A stretch of 64,000 nt of DNA from Phellopilus nigrolimitatus. Lineage: Eukaryota > Basidiomycota > Agaricomycetes > Hymenochaetales > Hymenochaetaceae. How positions within the stretch are numbered: position 1 is the stretch's first letter; the number at the start of each line of letters is the position of its first letter. Positions 1-15,800 of the stretch are shown piece after piece. Both the position numbers and the translations under genes were made by a program. Location: the NCBI GenBank assembly GCA_021029095.1, contig JAJOHG010000013.1:558001-622000 (forward strand), read 5' to 3'. The notes under the pieces are model-generated. The model made no database searches. It was not told the origin of the DNA and was given only the letters and a program-made list of their open reading frames with translations.

Positions 1-844
1 CGACAATGTCTCCACTGTCGCAGAGGACCTCCCCACTGCCGTCGATGACAACGGGTCCTTCGCCAATTACGTTGCTGTCCCGATCTCTGGATACACTCCA
101 CCCTCTGCGACGCTGCATCCGACTCCGCGTGAACAGGTGCCGCCGGCGACGTCAGGGAACGGGTACAGCTTCTTTGCTGATGCAGAGGCGGGTGCAGGAG
201 GGAACGAAGGTGCAGAATGGACAGATAAAGTGCCGTGGCAGCTCGAATGTGCAGCAGAGGAAGAGGAGCAGTGGCTCTCGCACTCGCATACGCACGGTCC
301 TGGGCAGCCACCCCCACCTCAGCACCCACAGGCACCATCCCTCCCGCGCCACCTTGAAAAGCTCATAATGAACCAGAAGCCTCCGAACAATAATAGGTCG
401 TCGTCGTCGTCTTCCAAGCCTGGAGGCAGCAGCGCCACACTGTTCGGTGGGGCACTGCCCGTGACGACCGCGAGCGGGACAAACCTGAGCGCGTCGACGA
501 GTGGACAGGGCGCGGGCGAAAAGGCCACGGGCACCGCGAATGCTGCAAATCTCATGACTCGGGAGATGTACACAAAGCTCGAGAATGCGCCCTCAGGTCC
601 AATGGCAGGGCTTAGTCTGGCTGACGACGGGAGCGTTCTTCCTGTGCCGTCTCATGTCGTCCTGCACCATCTCGGGACTAGTGCTATTCGCAACGGTGTT
701 CTAGCCGTTGCGGACACGACTCGGTACAAGAAGAAAGTGGGTTCTCTTGTATGTCCATTTCCCTGGTTTTGATACTGAAATTCACCTCTCTTCATTTCAT
801 GTTTTTCGCAGTACATCACGACGATCTACTACAAGCCTACATGA
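1..844 (+). CDS. GAL83: SNF1/AMPK beta subunit, C-terminal part (partial)
   Basis: The reading frame is open from base 2, so the gene begins left of the window. It ends at a TGA at 842-844 after one intron (737-811, GT..AG). The last coding residues read RYKKK, then YITTIYYKPT across the splice. With the upstream blocks LPRHLEKLIMNQKP and LPVPSHVVLHHLGTSAIRNG this is the AMPK beta-subunit interaction (ASC) domain, which binds the kinase and gamma subunits of the glucose-repression kinase. The segment before it (NLPTAVDDNG-type motif, here DLPTAVDDNGSFANYVAV) normally follows the CBM48 glycogen-binding domain, which must lie outside the window. A serine/glutamine-rich linker separates the two. 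Whether this is the only beta subunit (Gal83/Sip1/Sip2 class) cannot be seen here. Confidence 0.92.
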
Positions 845-3422
845 CCTCGGCGCGCGTGCCTCTCTTTATCCTCTCTATTCATTTCTCCTCACATACGACT
901 CACGGCACTCATCTAACGGCTAACCACCCATGCACAACCAACATTGACGTCTTCTTGTCGTTTCCTCCTGTAATTCGCCCACGTCCCATCGACCTCCAGT
1001 TTCTCGATGCCTCCAGTGTCATTTTCTTTTCTTTTCTCCTTTCTCGTGAATCACAGCCTCCCTTCTCCCACTTCTTTGAATGGTGTTGTTTTTGTAAGCC
1101 ACCCCTTCTTCCTCTTCCTCTTCCCGCCCCTAGATGCAGATTCCGAGTTGGAGACCCCAGATTTTGCATTTTTGTGTTCGTCCGAGATCGCTTCTTTTTC
1201 CCTTGTCCCTGTAGAACAAACATCCCCAGAAAAAAAATTAAGATCATCGTTTCCCTCAAACCATGTTCTCATACATCTCTTTCTCCAGCTCATCTCACAC
1301 CATCTCATTTTGGAATTTTACACACGTCGCGTTCGCGCACAAAAATTGTCACCTTCTCCCTTCAGCCATCCCTTCATCTCACATTTCAGTCCTGATCAGA
1401 CAGTTCTTGAGTTCTTTTCTGCTGAATCGAGCACGGACGTAGCGCTAACTATCCATAGCCAATTAGGACTGTCTTTACAAAAAGCCGAACAGCTTGATTT
1501 TTGAATTCAGAACAAATGTTGTACTTGTAATGTATGCGTGTCCTAAATTTCTATGAGATCGCGAAAGAACGGGCAGGAGGAACCCGGTAAGATCCTGTAT
1601 GAGAGCAAAGATGAAAGCGAGAGCTAGTCGAATCGGATTTGCTGTCGTGAACAGGCCGACTATTCTCCCCGGGCTGGAAGGTTCGTGCTGTCGTCATACG
1701 GAAAGCAGCTTCCTCTTCATTCCCTCAGTCATCTTCGCGTTCGACCTAGAACTTGCGTTCCGCGAGTACCTGTCTGGCAGCGTGGTTCTCAATTCACTCG
1801 CCTACCGCATCATATTTCCATCCTGGCGCACGGACTCGTATAATCGCACCCTTTTCATCTATATGCTCCGCTGTTACCCTGCGTGCGTCACCGCTCGCCG
1901 CAAGGGCTTGTCGATTGGCCAGCGGGACGTGTCGCGATGAGTATCAGACTTCAGTCTTCCAGGTATTTCCGAGAAGACTCTCAAGCCTGGGTAGGCCCGC
2001 AAAGCATTTATATGTCCCTGGGGTTCGCTTTTGAGCGCGCGGTCGCCGCCGAGAACAATTTCGAATGGGCATACTATCCATCCCTGCCCGTATTGATCGT
2101 AGCCGGTCGTGAGGCCATAGTCCAATAGGTTCCCTCGAGATCTAAACTCAAAATCACGATTCAGGCATAATTTGTGGCCCTGGAAGCTGCCCATGATGAC
2201 GACAATATGCAGCGAGCTTCGGCGAGATCTCGATCGAAAGACGCATGCGCATTCTCTCATGCCGGGCCGTAAGGGACGTGAGGCGACTTGCTTTGCTGGA
2301 AATCCCGCGTGTTTTGGGGGGCCAAGAGCAAGCACAAGTCCAAGGAGCTTGTTGGATACCGGTACAAGCAAGCACGAATTGAAGCCGGTCGAATTTTGCA
2401 TGGTCTGACAGAGACGATTCGTATAACGCATCCTTTCCGATCGTCTCTTTGTGACACGTATGTATCTGCCGCCGGGGGAGCACTAACCTGGCGTGCTCTG
2501 GACAGGAAGTTTGACTGAGAACATTTAATCCTGGTGGTCCACAGGGCCGCAAAGCAGTCTCGGAGTTATCCTTTTTCAGTTCTTCTGGCCTTGAAGCGCA
2601 TGGTTGTGGGCCGAGGCTGCGTTCTAGAGTGATAACAAAGATATCCTGAGCTCTCAGCTTCTAAAGGCAGTCAAAGGCGATCCTGACCTGCATACATGCG
2701 CACCCAAAGATCGCCGTTCTCGTCGATAGGGTGGCGTGAGCCGTGATAGCTTGTCAAGAAAAATGCTAGAAATATCCGCCAGGTGCGCAAAAAGTACATT
2801 TTCGTCTGCTACGCACACTCGACACGAGCCGAACGTGTCCACTAATTTGCTAACCTCGTTTTTTTTTTTTGTTCAGCTTCTCCTAGATCATCGTGTCATC
2901 TTAAAAGGTATTTAAATATTTTTAAATTCAAGGATGCTGATTCATACCGCTTGAAAATAAATTCCAGTGCGCGATTCCGAGGGTGAGTTGCCAGCATGCA
3001 AACTTTAAAATCATATGCGCGCTCGAAATAGCGCGACGCACACATGCTCTGCGAGGGCGCAATACACATGTTTTGGACGCGCGAGGCGACGTGCAGTGTT
3101 TAGGGCCGGCTAACACGCGACATATCAGGTAGAGGACCACCGCAACCCTGCCCAGCTCTCTAACGAGCTTGAAAGGTGGTTCGACGAGCGTGGTTTTAAC
3201 TCCTGAGGACAGGAACTCGAAAGACGTGCAGACCAGCGGAAATGTGGAAAAGAAAGAGCCTCGGTCCCTCTGACCAATGCGTAAAAGAGCCAAAATTTGA
3301 GCGGAAGAGCCAACACTAAAGTACAAGAAAGTTCTAGCAGAACGACTACTCGAACGGTATAACCATGGAGCTTGGACGCAAAAAGAAAAGAAAATGGACG
3401 GAAGGTACGGAACCTACAACAT
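845..3422. other. About 2.6 kb without a supported gene
   Basis: Bases 950-1400 are strongly pyrimidine-rich on the plus strand and give long but low-complexity open frames that I do not accept as genes. The frames between 1600 and 2550 resemble no family I know and overlap on both strands. A run of T lies near 2862-2871. Nothing here looks like a tRNA, a transposon end or a coding exon. Confidence 0.5.
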
Positions 3423-4167
3423 TCAGGCTGGGTACAGCAAATCATTGACGACAAGACAGATTCCTGCTGCACAAGAAACAATAGCCGATGACAATGGAAA
3501 GAGACCTAACGTCGACGGAGAACGATGCATCTCCGTACCCGAGACCCGAGTCCACTCCGAGCCCCAGCATGACTGCATGCGCGAAAAAGTACTGCCCGCA
3601 GGAATAGTGGCCCCATAATTACTGGACTGGAAACCTGACGCCAAGGAACCTGTAGGTAAAGTAGAAACTCGTTGAGTACCAGGGATTTTAGTCTGAAAAG
3701 ACACAGGTGCCAGAATCAGCGTACCTGAGCGTATACCAGCACTCGCAAATCCGATCAAGAGAAGGACGAGAACCACAATGATTTGGATCGCAAGTCCCAC
3801 AATGGCCAAAAGTATAACAAGGGTGGCATACACAAGTAAGGCGGGAGGGAAGGCCAAAAAGTCGAACCTGGAAACAACGAGAAGTCCGTAAATGAACAGC
3901 CCATAACCAACGAGCTTCTGAGTAGAGAGCACTAGATGCAGTAAATTAGAACACAGACAAATAGGATCGTAATGGTTTCTTACGGTCCGCATCGGCTATT
4001 GTTTCTAGAGTCCTGGCCCAAATCCACTGCAACTTCGCATGTGCCTTTTCCCAATCGATAGAGTTCCACAACTCTACAAATTCCTCCCGAATGGCCTTGA
4101 GAATTGACAGAAATGTAGCTATAAAGGAAGGAAGCTCATTCTGGAAATCGCGAAGAACAGGGGCCAT
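3423..4167 (-). CDS. IFI6/IFI27 (ISG12)-like small membrane protein
   Basis: The start codon is at 4167-4165. Exon 1 encodes a charged amphipathic N-terminus ending at GCG-GAC-C before a GTAAGA donor. Exon 2 resumes at the acceptor CTAG just before LLSTQKLVGYG and encodes two very hydrophobic stretches, then GFASAGIRS. A second intron (donor GTACGC, acceptor CTACAG) joins this to GSLASGFQSS and AGSTFSRMQS. The G-rich pattern (AGIxxGSxASGxQSxxYGAxIPAGSxFSxMQS) is the IFI6/IFI27 motif of interferon-inducible membrane proteins in animals, which also occurs in many basidiomycetes with no settled role. The end is uncertain: the frame used here runs to 3423, but another frame after MQS gives a shorter tail. 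Gene model moderately sure, function unknown. Confidence 0.6.
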
Positions 4168-4479
4168 ATCTCAGCTAGAGGACACTTAAGTCAGCTTGTT
4201 TCAAATTATTAGATTTGTTATCACATGTGAGGACCTGCCTATGATTTGAGAAAGTGAAGGACAATGAGGACCAGGTGTAATCCTACGAGTGCAAGTGTAG
4301 GAAGACGGTGGTCAAGACGCAAGCCACCCAAGACTCATGAGCCATCAAAACCCGCAGCCTGATGCCTGCCGCACAGCTACCACGACCCAAGTATAACAAT
4401 GTGAAAAATGGGAAGTTCCGAACGTCTTAATATTTGATCGAAGCATCGCCAACGGCCACTCTTTCTCTAGTACAACACT

Positions 4480-5270
4480 CTATGTTAACAGAGGCTCGCA
4501 AAGTAGAAAATACAGACCGTGACGATTAAGAATACAGCCGGGGAAAACACAGAGGATACGGGAGCACAACAGGTGCAAGCACAAGTCCAGTGAAGAGGTA
4601 GCACGACAGTGAAAGGAAATGAGCCGTGATGGGTTAGCTACGAATATAGCAACAGATGGAAATAACATTTTGTGAAGAAGCCAACACCAGGCAGGGGAAA
4701 CGGCATGTCCTTGATAATGAGTAAGAGATATTGCACATGCCAGCAATTCAGACAATGACGTTGACAAAATTCGAACTAGCCGATGTCTCGATGTTCTTGT
4801 TCTGAAACCAGATCCACTGTGCTGAGAGCCGAAGGACTGCATACGTGAAAACGCCGGATTAGCAAGAACTGTACATGTATACCCTTAATCGCGCACCTGA
4901 TACTAGCTGGCTGCCAGTGAGTCTAAACGCGAATCAGAAATTCAAGAAAATAAACATGTAAGAATCTATTGAGGTTGTCGATACATACTCGAGCGTACTC
5001 CACCGGTAGAAAATCCGAATAGAACTAGAGTGAAGACTACTTTGGCTTGATCAATGACTTGAACGAGGTAGATCGGGAGTAGAGCCAGAAACGGGTATTT
5101 CCAGATGAACAAAGGGCCGTAGCCGGTAAGTTTGTGGGTTGAAAGCACTGCGCACGTTCGCCTTCTTGAAGCGAGTTAGAGAAGGAAGGCTGTTATGGAG
5201 TATGCTTACGATTCGCATGTGCTAGTCTCCCCAAGAGTTTTGCCCAAACTCATTACAGTAGGCTCGCGTG
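4480..5270 (-). pseudogene. Decayed tandem copy of the IFI27-like gene
   Basis: Three separate blocks on the minus strand match the neighbouring IFI27-like gene in order. They are TWGKCTRAYCNEF near 5270-5220 (compare the WEKAHAKLQWIWA block), LSTHKLTGYG...GFSTGGVRS at 5148-4985, and NPAFSRMQSFGSQ near 4860-4830. The middle block keeps the hydrophobic segment, but the GSLASG part of the glycine motif is missing and the frame after GVRS runs into a short unrelated tail. No good start codon precedes the first block in frame. I read this as a diverged tandem duplicate, probably no longer functional. A rapidly evolving expressed copy with unusual splicing is the alternative. Confidence 0.5.
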
Positions 5271-5534
5271 CATTTTCCCCAAGTCTGTAGATATCCATCG
5301 TTCGATGACATTTTTATTGACAGTTCCGAGCATGAGAAAAAACGAGGAGAGAAAAAGCAGGGAATGGGAACGATGCTGGAGTCGGTATTGTGGCAAACTG
5401 GGAGAGACGCGTTATGTGACGAAAACGTGACTGTACGTGTGCCGGTGGCTCGCCGGTCCGCCGGACGACGCGTCTTGCGTTCGAGTTCGTGTTTCAGTTC
5501 GTGTACCACTGTCTTCGACTCATCGCCCGACAAC

Positions 5535-9550
<4,016 letters not shown>

Positions 9551-9672
9551 ACTATATTCTATCTAATCTGGGATGACGTCATAAGCCAAAGGTAGACTCA
9601 AAAGTTAAAATATCATAATTTATATGCTCCTCAGCGCTAGCGATTCCCAACCTCCCCTCTTGAGTCTTGACT

Positions 9673-11391
9673 ATGACTACGTCTGACGATGAGTCGTATA
9701 CTGTGCTCATCACATTTCACAGTGCACAGAATGTACCCATAGCCGACCTCCACAACCTCTCCGCTGATCCGTATGTTCTTGCCAGCGTCGTGGCGCCATC
9801 CCGACCCCGAGAGCCCCACGACCCAAAGCTCCTCTGGCGAACGCCCACAGTCCATTGCAGTCGCGACCCCGTCTGGGTGGACACATGGGTGGTTTCAGGT
9901 CTGCCGAAGGATGGTTTCCTGCTCGAGATGAAGATCGTGGACGAGGACACGAACGACCGCGACGACCGTTTAGGAAAGGCCGAGGCGAGCTTCAGCCGCG
10001 AAATGATGCACGAGGGCTTCGAAGTGAAGGAAAGGGCATTCAAAGTGCAGAAAAGACGCGGGAGCATCATCCCGTACATCATGACCTACGCGGCTTCTAT
10101 CCTCCCTGGACAGAGTTTGCGAAAGCACAACCGGATTGTAATTAGTGCGAAGGTCCTTGAGAAAGCAACACATCCAAATGATAGACGCGTTTACACAGTA
10201 GGGCCAAGTGTGTAATATCTGTATTACCCTTACTCGCAAACCTAACAGTACCTTGAATGTGAATTAGACGCTTATACCCAGCACTTCTCCCCACTCATTG
10301 GCTCAATGGTCAACAAAGGCGACCGCTCTATCAAATTTCAGCCCAAGCAGGAGACAGGGAATGCGAAGAAGCCTGTTTCCGCCTCCTCGTATGTTGCAAA
10401 TCAGGTGCAGCTTACGGGTCCCACACCCAAAGAACTTCGCCACCATTATGTCGGCTACAATTTCTTCATCAAGTGGCTCTATGGGCAGCGAGGATTTACA
10501 GGCAAATTTCTGCACGGGACTCTACGCAAGCAGTACCGCGCACTCTACTCTCACGACAAGAACACCCTTTATGGAGTAGTCGATACGGCCGACAGCAATG
10601 CGCCTCAGGCCGATGCCGATACCAGCCCCGATAAAAACTCCATCGAACATTCAGCGGTCCGGCATCGCGCGCCCGGGATCGGTCCCCGCGCATTCGCGCA
10701 GCAATTCCTCTCGCTCACGAAGTTCGGCACGGGCGGGCGTCTGTACACGTACGTGCTCACGCTCGACGCGCAGTGGCGCTTCTGCGAGACGGGCGACGAG
10801 TTCGCGATCGATTTCTTGAGCAAGCACATGATGCACGCAGACGGAGCGCAGATCATCGCGTACGCAGGCGAATTTTTTGTGCGACGCATATTCACGGAAG
10901 GCGGCGAAGGAGATGAGTCTGCGAGCACGGACGGTGAAGTGGACGACGAACCGGCTCACTACGAGCTCGTGATCGACAATGACTCAGGGACGTACCGCCC
11001 GCCGGAGGCGACGCTGCCTATCCTGCAAGGATGGCTTTCGGAAAATTGTCGTCTCGGAGCGCTAGGACGAGTCATTGCAATGCACTGCATGGACGACAAG
11101 CTCCAAGAAATGAAACATGAAAGGAAGGAGCTGAAGAAGCGACTTGCGGGAGGAGAACTGCCGAAGCGTCAGGTCGCAAAGCGCAGCGGCTCGAGTGCGA
11201 GTAGCTTGAGAGTCGATGGCCAGAAAATGAGCAGCCGAGAGGTCGAGAGGGTGGTGGCAGAGGCACAGAAGGATAACGAGGAGAAAATGCACGAAGGACC
11301 GAAGATCACAAATGGTGATGCTCAAGGCGCCGCAAGCAAGCCAGGTGGTTCAAAGACACCCGACTCTAGAGAGCATACCACAGAACACTGA
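9673..11391 (+). CDS. C2-domain protein, conserved in filamentous fungi
   Basis: Two exons (9673-10209 and 10249-11391) give a protein of 559 residues with a clean phase-0 junction. The N-terminal 130 residues look like a C2 domain: a YTVLITFHSAQNVP opening strand, DPYVLASV, DPVWVDTWVV and MKIVDEDTNDRDDRLGKA supply the usual aspartates for calcium or phospholipid binding. The middle has a block rich in aromatic residues (HHYVGYNFFIKWLYGQRG, then FGTGGRLYTYVLTLDAQW and FAIDFLSKHMMHADG) that I recognise only as a fungal conserved region. The tail from about residue 410 is charged, KE-rich and probably disordered. The start ATG follows a short spacer after the RecQ gene. Likely a membrane-associated protein; its job is unknown. 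Confidence 0.85.
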
Positions 11392-11486
11392 CTTCCTCAA
11401 TGCTGTTTGAATTACCACAGATACCATACATTAATCACTTACAGCTGAAAGGACACGGCTTACTTATTTATGTATACATTTTGGAG

Positions 11487-12541
11487 CTAAATCGTTTCGT
11501 TCTCGACGACCGTTTCTAATCCTAGCGTCTTCATTTTTACACCGATTTCGAAGAGATAGTCTAGGCACTGGATGACGAACAAACGAGTCAGCGAAAAAAA
11601 AAAAAAACTGTGCAAGCACAGGTGTTGCACAAACCTCTGTCTGCGCCTTTGCTTTCTGCCAGTCTGGACCCCATACATAAATGCCGTGTCGCCTGACCAG
11701 AACAGCGGGGGCATCGGGGTACGCCTTCATTGTCTAAGATATTTTTAGAGCTGCTCGGTAAAACTCAATCTTCGACAAGCCTACCTCTGCCATGCTATCT
11801 TTCAAGTCTTCCTCGTTCGGTGTGTTTTCGATAATGGGGATGACCAGTGTGTCGAGGTATGAGAGCGCCTTACCGGTGCCAGCGATGCGTAGACCTTTGA
11901 TCATCTGTATAAAGTGTTATGGCTTTGCTTTAAGCATACCAGTCAAATGATGATATCCACCTCCTAAAAATCACAAAAGCACACAATGAGTGGTTGATAA
12001 AAGCATCTTCGCGCTACAAACACGCACCTGATGAGAGATTCTGAACTCCTTGCCTGGCCACAGCAGCGTCGCAATGACCGCGTGCTGGGAGTGCGTGTGT
12101 ATGCACGCGCCGGCGTCGCGAAGGTCGTACGCAGTTCCAAAATAAGGGCGTGCATGCGGATTCCTTGAGCGCGAGTGTGGGGCGGCGGAGGAAGACGCGG
12201 TCGGTTGTCGGCGAGGGCGGCGGCTGCGGGTAGGGCAGGACGAAGATGTGCGTGGGCTCGATACGCTCCTTCTGCACGCCAGAAGGCGCGATGTAGACGA
12301 TGTTTCTGCGGCGAAGCGCGAGCGTCAGCAAGAGAAAAGGGTTTGGATGTACTGACATACCCTTCACGAATACTGATGCCGCCTCCGGTGCCGGTGACCC
12401 ATCCGAGCTGGTAGAAGAGCCTGCAGAGCTCTGGGATCAAGTTTGCCGGCTAGCAATGACGATGAATATATGTTTGAGCCGAAGGAGAGGGAGACTAATT
12501 ACGTGGCTGGGATCTGGGGATGTGATGAGAGCATCCGACAT
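11487..12541 (-). CDS. MDE1: Methylthioribulose-1-phosphate dehydratase (frame broken once)
   Basis: This is a class II aldolase-fold zinc enzyme of methionine salvage (MtnB/Apip/Mde1), which converts methylthioribulose-1-phosphate to the diketo compound. Exons on the minus strand are 12541-12503, 12449-12361, 12305-12028, 11963-11961, 11904-11785, 11733-11635 and 11567-11487. Motifs are [31 protein letters not shown], the zinc ligands [27 protein letters not shown] and [12 protein letters not shown], the last holding the third zinc histidine. In exon 3 the frame changes between LFWN and AYDLRDAG: one base too many at about 12133. Either this is a sequence error or the gene is dead. The 3-nt exon supplies the conserved Glu after SHQ. 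It shares a divergent promoter of 343 bp with Ecm16. Confidence 0.9.
11961..11963 (-). other. MDE1: Candidate 3-nt microexon (GAG) in MDE1
   Basis: On the minus strand TTTTTAG precedes and GTGGAT follows the triplet GAG. Inserting it between FRISHQ and MIKGL gives SHQEMIKG, the form I recall for this family (human APIP has HQEMIKG). The flanking introns would be 64 and 56 nt. Without the triplet the frame is also kept, so skipping it would lose just the Glu. Confidence 0.65.
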
Positions 12542-12884
12542 GAGAGCAGTAGAGTAAAGGAGCAAGAGAGGCAGAACAAACGTTTGCACATTACTTTACC
12601 GGTTATTACCGACCTTCCTATCGTGGATGTTCCTGAGCTCGCAAGATCCTAGTATAAACACGCCATCGTTCTCACATCACAGAATCAAAACCGAAATTAT
12701 TTCAGAATGAAATCCCATATTTGTAGTTGAGTTTGGAGGCGAATGAACCAGATTTTTGTTTTTTCCTAGCAAAAAATCTTGCCGATCCAAGAATGATCTG
12801 CAGCATGTGGCTGTGCACAAGGCACGTGCGGCCTCTCCGTTAATTTTTAGACAGTTGCTCCTGTCGACAAACCCGGTGGGCACG

Positions 12885-15800
12885 ATGGTCCTCACTCGAG
12901 AGCGGCACAATGCACGGGGACGCCAGTCATCGCGACCTGCAAAGCGTGCCAAACTCTCACATCAGCCTGAAACAGCCGAGGTCAGCAAAAATGATCCTAA
13001 CGCAGACATCCATGTCCCGAAAACCAGGGAGCAGAAGGAGGAGGAGCGGCGGGAGAGGCTGCGGCAAGAGGCATGTTGCGCATCCATTTTCTGGGCACCT
13101 AATTTATTAAGCCTGTTGGATTTGTTCTAGCTGCTTGACCAACAATCAAATTCTAAATTCACTTCGAAGAAGAAACGCCGTCTGGAGAAGTACATCGTAT
13201 GCGCCGTTCTGTTGTCCACAACTGACATACACTAACTTCTCTTTCATTTTTCCAGGACAAAAAGCTGAAGAAAGAAGAACGTGTCCAAATATTTGAGAAG
13301 CTAGCGTACGTCGCTATATTGTACCTCCGATGACGTTGAAGAATAACAGGATCTTCAGAGAAACCCAGGCTCAGCTCCCGAGCACCTTACAGCTACAGTC
13401 CTCTTCTACTCTCGGCTCTCGCAAAGTGCAGACAAATGAAGAACTACAAGCGAAGTTGGAGGACAAACAAATACGACGGGCGATGGAAGGTCGTGTCAAG
13501 GGCAAGAGACGGAGACAAAATAACGCGTACTCAGGCATAGACAGGGTCAGCGAAGATGACGAGGACGAAGACATCGAAATGAAGGAAGACCTTGCGCCAG
13601 AGTCTGGATTCTCAAGATCATTTCCCGTGATTGTTCGAGACGAGGAGCCTGCCATTGCTCCATCTAAACCAGCACTTGTGGTCAAGGATATGGCTGTCGG
13701 AGGTGCTCTTCGCAAGAATGCAGACGGGACGGTGTCGGCACCAAAGGTTGTGAATCGAAAGCCAAGGGGTCATCGGGTATGTCATTCAACATTCAGATAC
13801 TCCTTGATCTCAACGACATATAGACAGCTTTTCGGGGCTGGGGGAAAGCGTTGCGCGTCGACAAAGTGGAGGATGCAAGTTCATCTAATGACAGCTCCTT
13901 CGACAGCTCTGATTCTGATCACGACTCATCCGAAGACGATGAAAATGTTGCTGAGGACGAGGGCATCGTTGAGGAAGGATCTGAAGGCGGCGGAAGCGGA
14001 GATTCTACCAGTAGCAACTCTGAGGGCTCTGAAGTGGAAGACGGTGACAAAGATCCTCCGATTCTGAAGCGCAAGCGCACAGGGTTCAAGGACTGGGCGA
14101 TGCAGCAGCTTAGCGTCGCGAAAGGCTATGTCGTCCCCCCTTCTACACCGGAGGATATCACGACCTCCGAATTAAATTCTCTTAAATCCGATCCAGTGGT
14201 CAAGAAACCCAGTAAACCACGCACTGGGCCTCGTGAAATGCGTGGTCCGCTTGGCGAGGATATCTCTCTCCCGGATACTGCACTCAGGCAGCAGTTACAA
14301 CCTGCTTTACCTGGATGTGTAGACACACCCGCCTCTTCCAAGCCCCAGAAAACCGCTTCAAAATTTGTGTCTATCGAGCGCTCCGTCGATGTGCAAGCAG
14401 CTCGTCTCGAGCTCCCCATCCTTGCGGAAGAGCAGCCGATCGTCGAGGCCGTGCGTCTGAACCCCGTCGTTGTGCTCTGCGGTGCGACGGGCAGCGGGAA
14501 AACGACGCAAGTGCCCCAGTTCCTGTACGAAGCCGGGTTCGGCTGTCCTGGTGGTGGTAGGCTTTCTCTTCTTCGTTTCGTTTGTTGAAGATCTACTTAT
14601 AGCTTTGACGACACTATTACAGACAATCCCGGAATGATTGGGATCACGCAACCGCGCCGCGTCGCCGCTATGTCCATGGCAGCGCGTGTCGGGCACGAGC
14701 TCGCGCTCCCGCCGTCACGCGTGGCGTACCAGGTGCGCTACGACGCGACGACCGCGCCGACGACCGCTATAAAATTCATGACCGACGGTGTCCTTCTGCG
14801 CGAGCTCGCAAGCGACTTTACGTTGAGCAGATACTCCGTCGTCGTCGTGGACGAGGCGCATGAGCGCAGCGTGAACACGGATATCTTGATTGGCGTGCTG
14901 AGCAGGGTAGTACGCCTGCGAGAGGAGCTATGGAAGGAAGGCAAAGAGGGAGCGAAGGTGAGCTTACAGTCGTACTTCATGCCGTCAAGCGTACTTAATC
15001 ACATTTTCAGCCGCTCCGCTTGATTATCATGTCCGCGACGCTGCGAGTTTCAGACTTCGCCGAAAACCCGACGCTCTTCCCCACGCCGCCACCTGTTCTG
15101 CGTGTCGATGCGCGGCAGCATCCAGTCGCCATACACTTTGCACGGCGCACGTATTCCGACTACGTCTCAGAAGCAATTAAGAAAACGTGCAAAATTCACG
15201 CACGCCTCCCCCCTGGCGGCATCCTTATTTTCTTGACCGGCCAGAACGAGATCGCAGGCGTGTGCAGAAAATTCGATGCGCGCTTTGGAAAGGCCGCGAT
15301 TGCGGCCAAGAAGCGACGACATTGGCCAACGACAACGCGAAAAGAAAAAGAGAGCAAGCCAGTAGATGGGACGACGAACGCGACGAAGGTCGCGCCAGCG
15401 TTTGGTATGTTCCATACATCCCAAGGTTGTCTACTTTCTTATGTCTGATCTTAGCCGACGTTGAGGTCGAAGAGATGGAACTCGGAGACTTCGAAGACGA
15501 CCATGCCGACATCGACGACGGGGATGAACCGAAAAACATAGACCCCGAAGCTCTGGACACAGAGGACGAAGACGATGAAAACAGAGCATTGGGTATCGAT
15601 ACTGAGGATTCTGATGGTAAGTTAATTTACCTAACTAATAATTCCAGTCCAGCTAATTTAATCCCCTTGTTCGACAGTTCCTATGCATGTCCTTCCTTTG
15701 TACTCAATCTTACCAACAGAGCAACAAATGCGTGTTTTTGAAACCCCCCCTCCTGGCGCTCGTCTCGTCGTTGTCGCGACGAACGTTGCAGAAACGTCGC

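Noticed and set aside
751..1504. Long plus-strand open frames after the AMPK beta gene
   Set aside because: They are products of a pyrimidine-rich tract (Ser/Phe/Pro/Leu only), overlap the real last exon of the beta subunit, and contain no family motif.
1874..2552. Minus-strand open frames of 185 and 132 codons
   Set aside because: Two overlapping frames on the same strand and others opposite, odd composition, no recognised motif and no splice partner.
2928..3481. Two minus-strand frames beyond the IFI27-like gene
   Set aside because: They overlap each other in different frames and give no coherent protein; most likely 3' flank of the IFI27-like gene.
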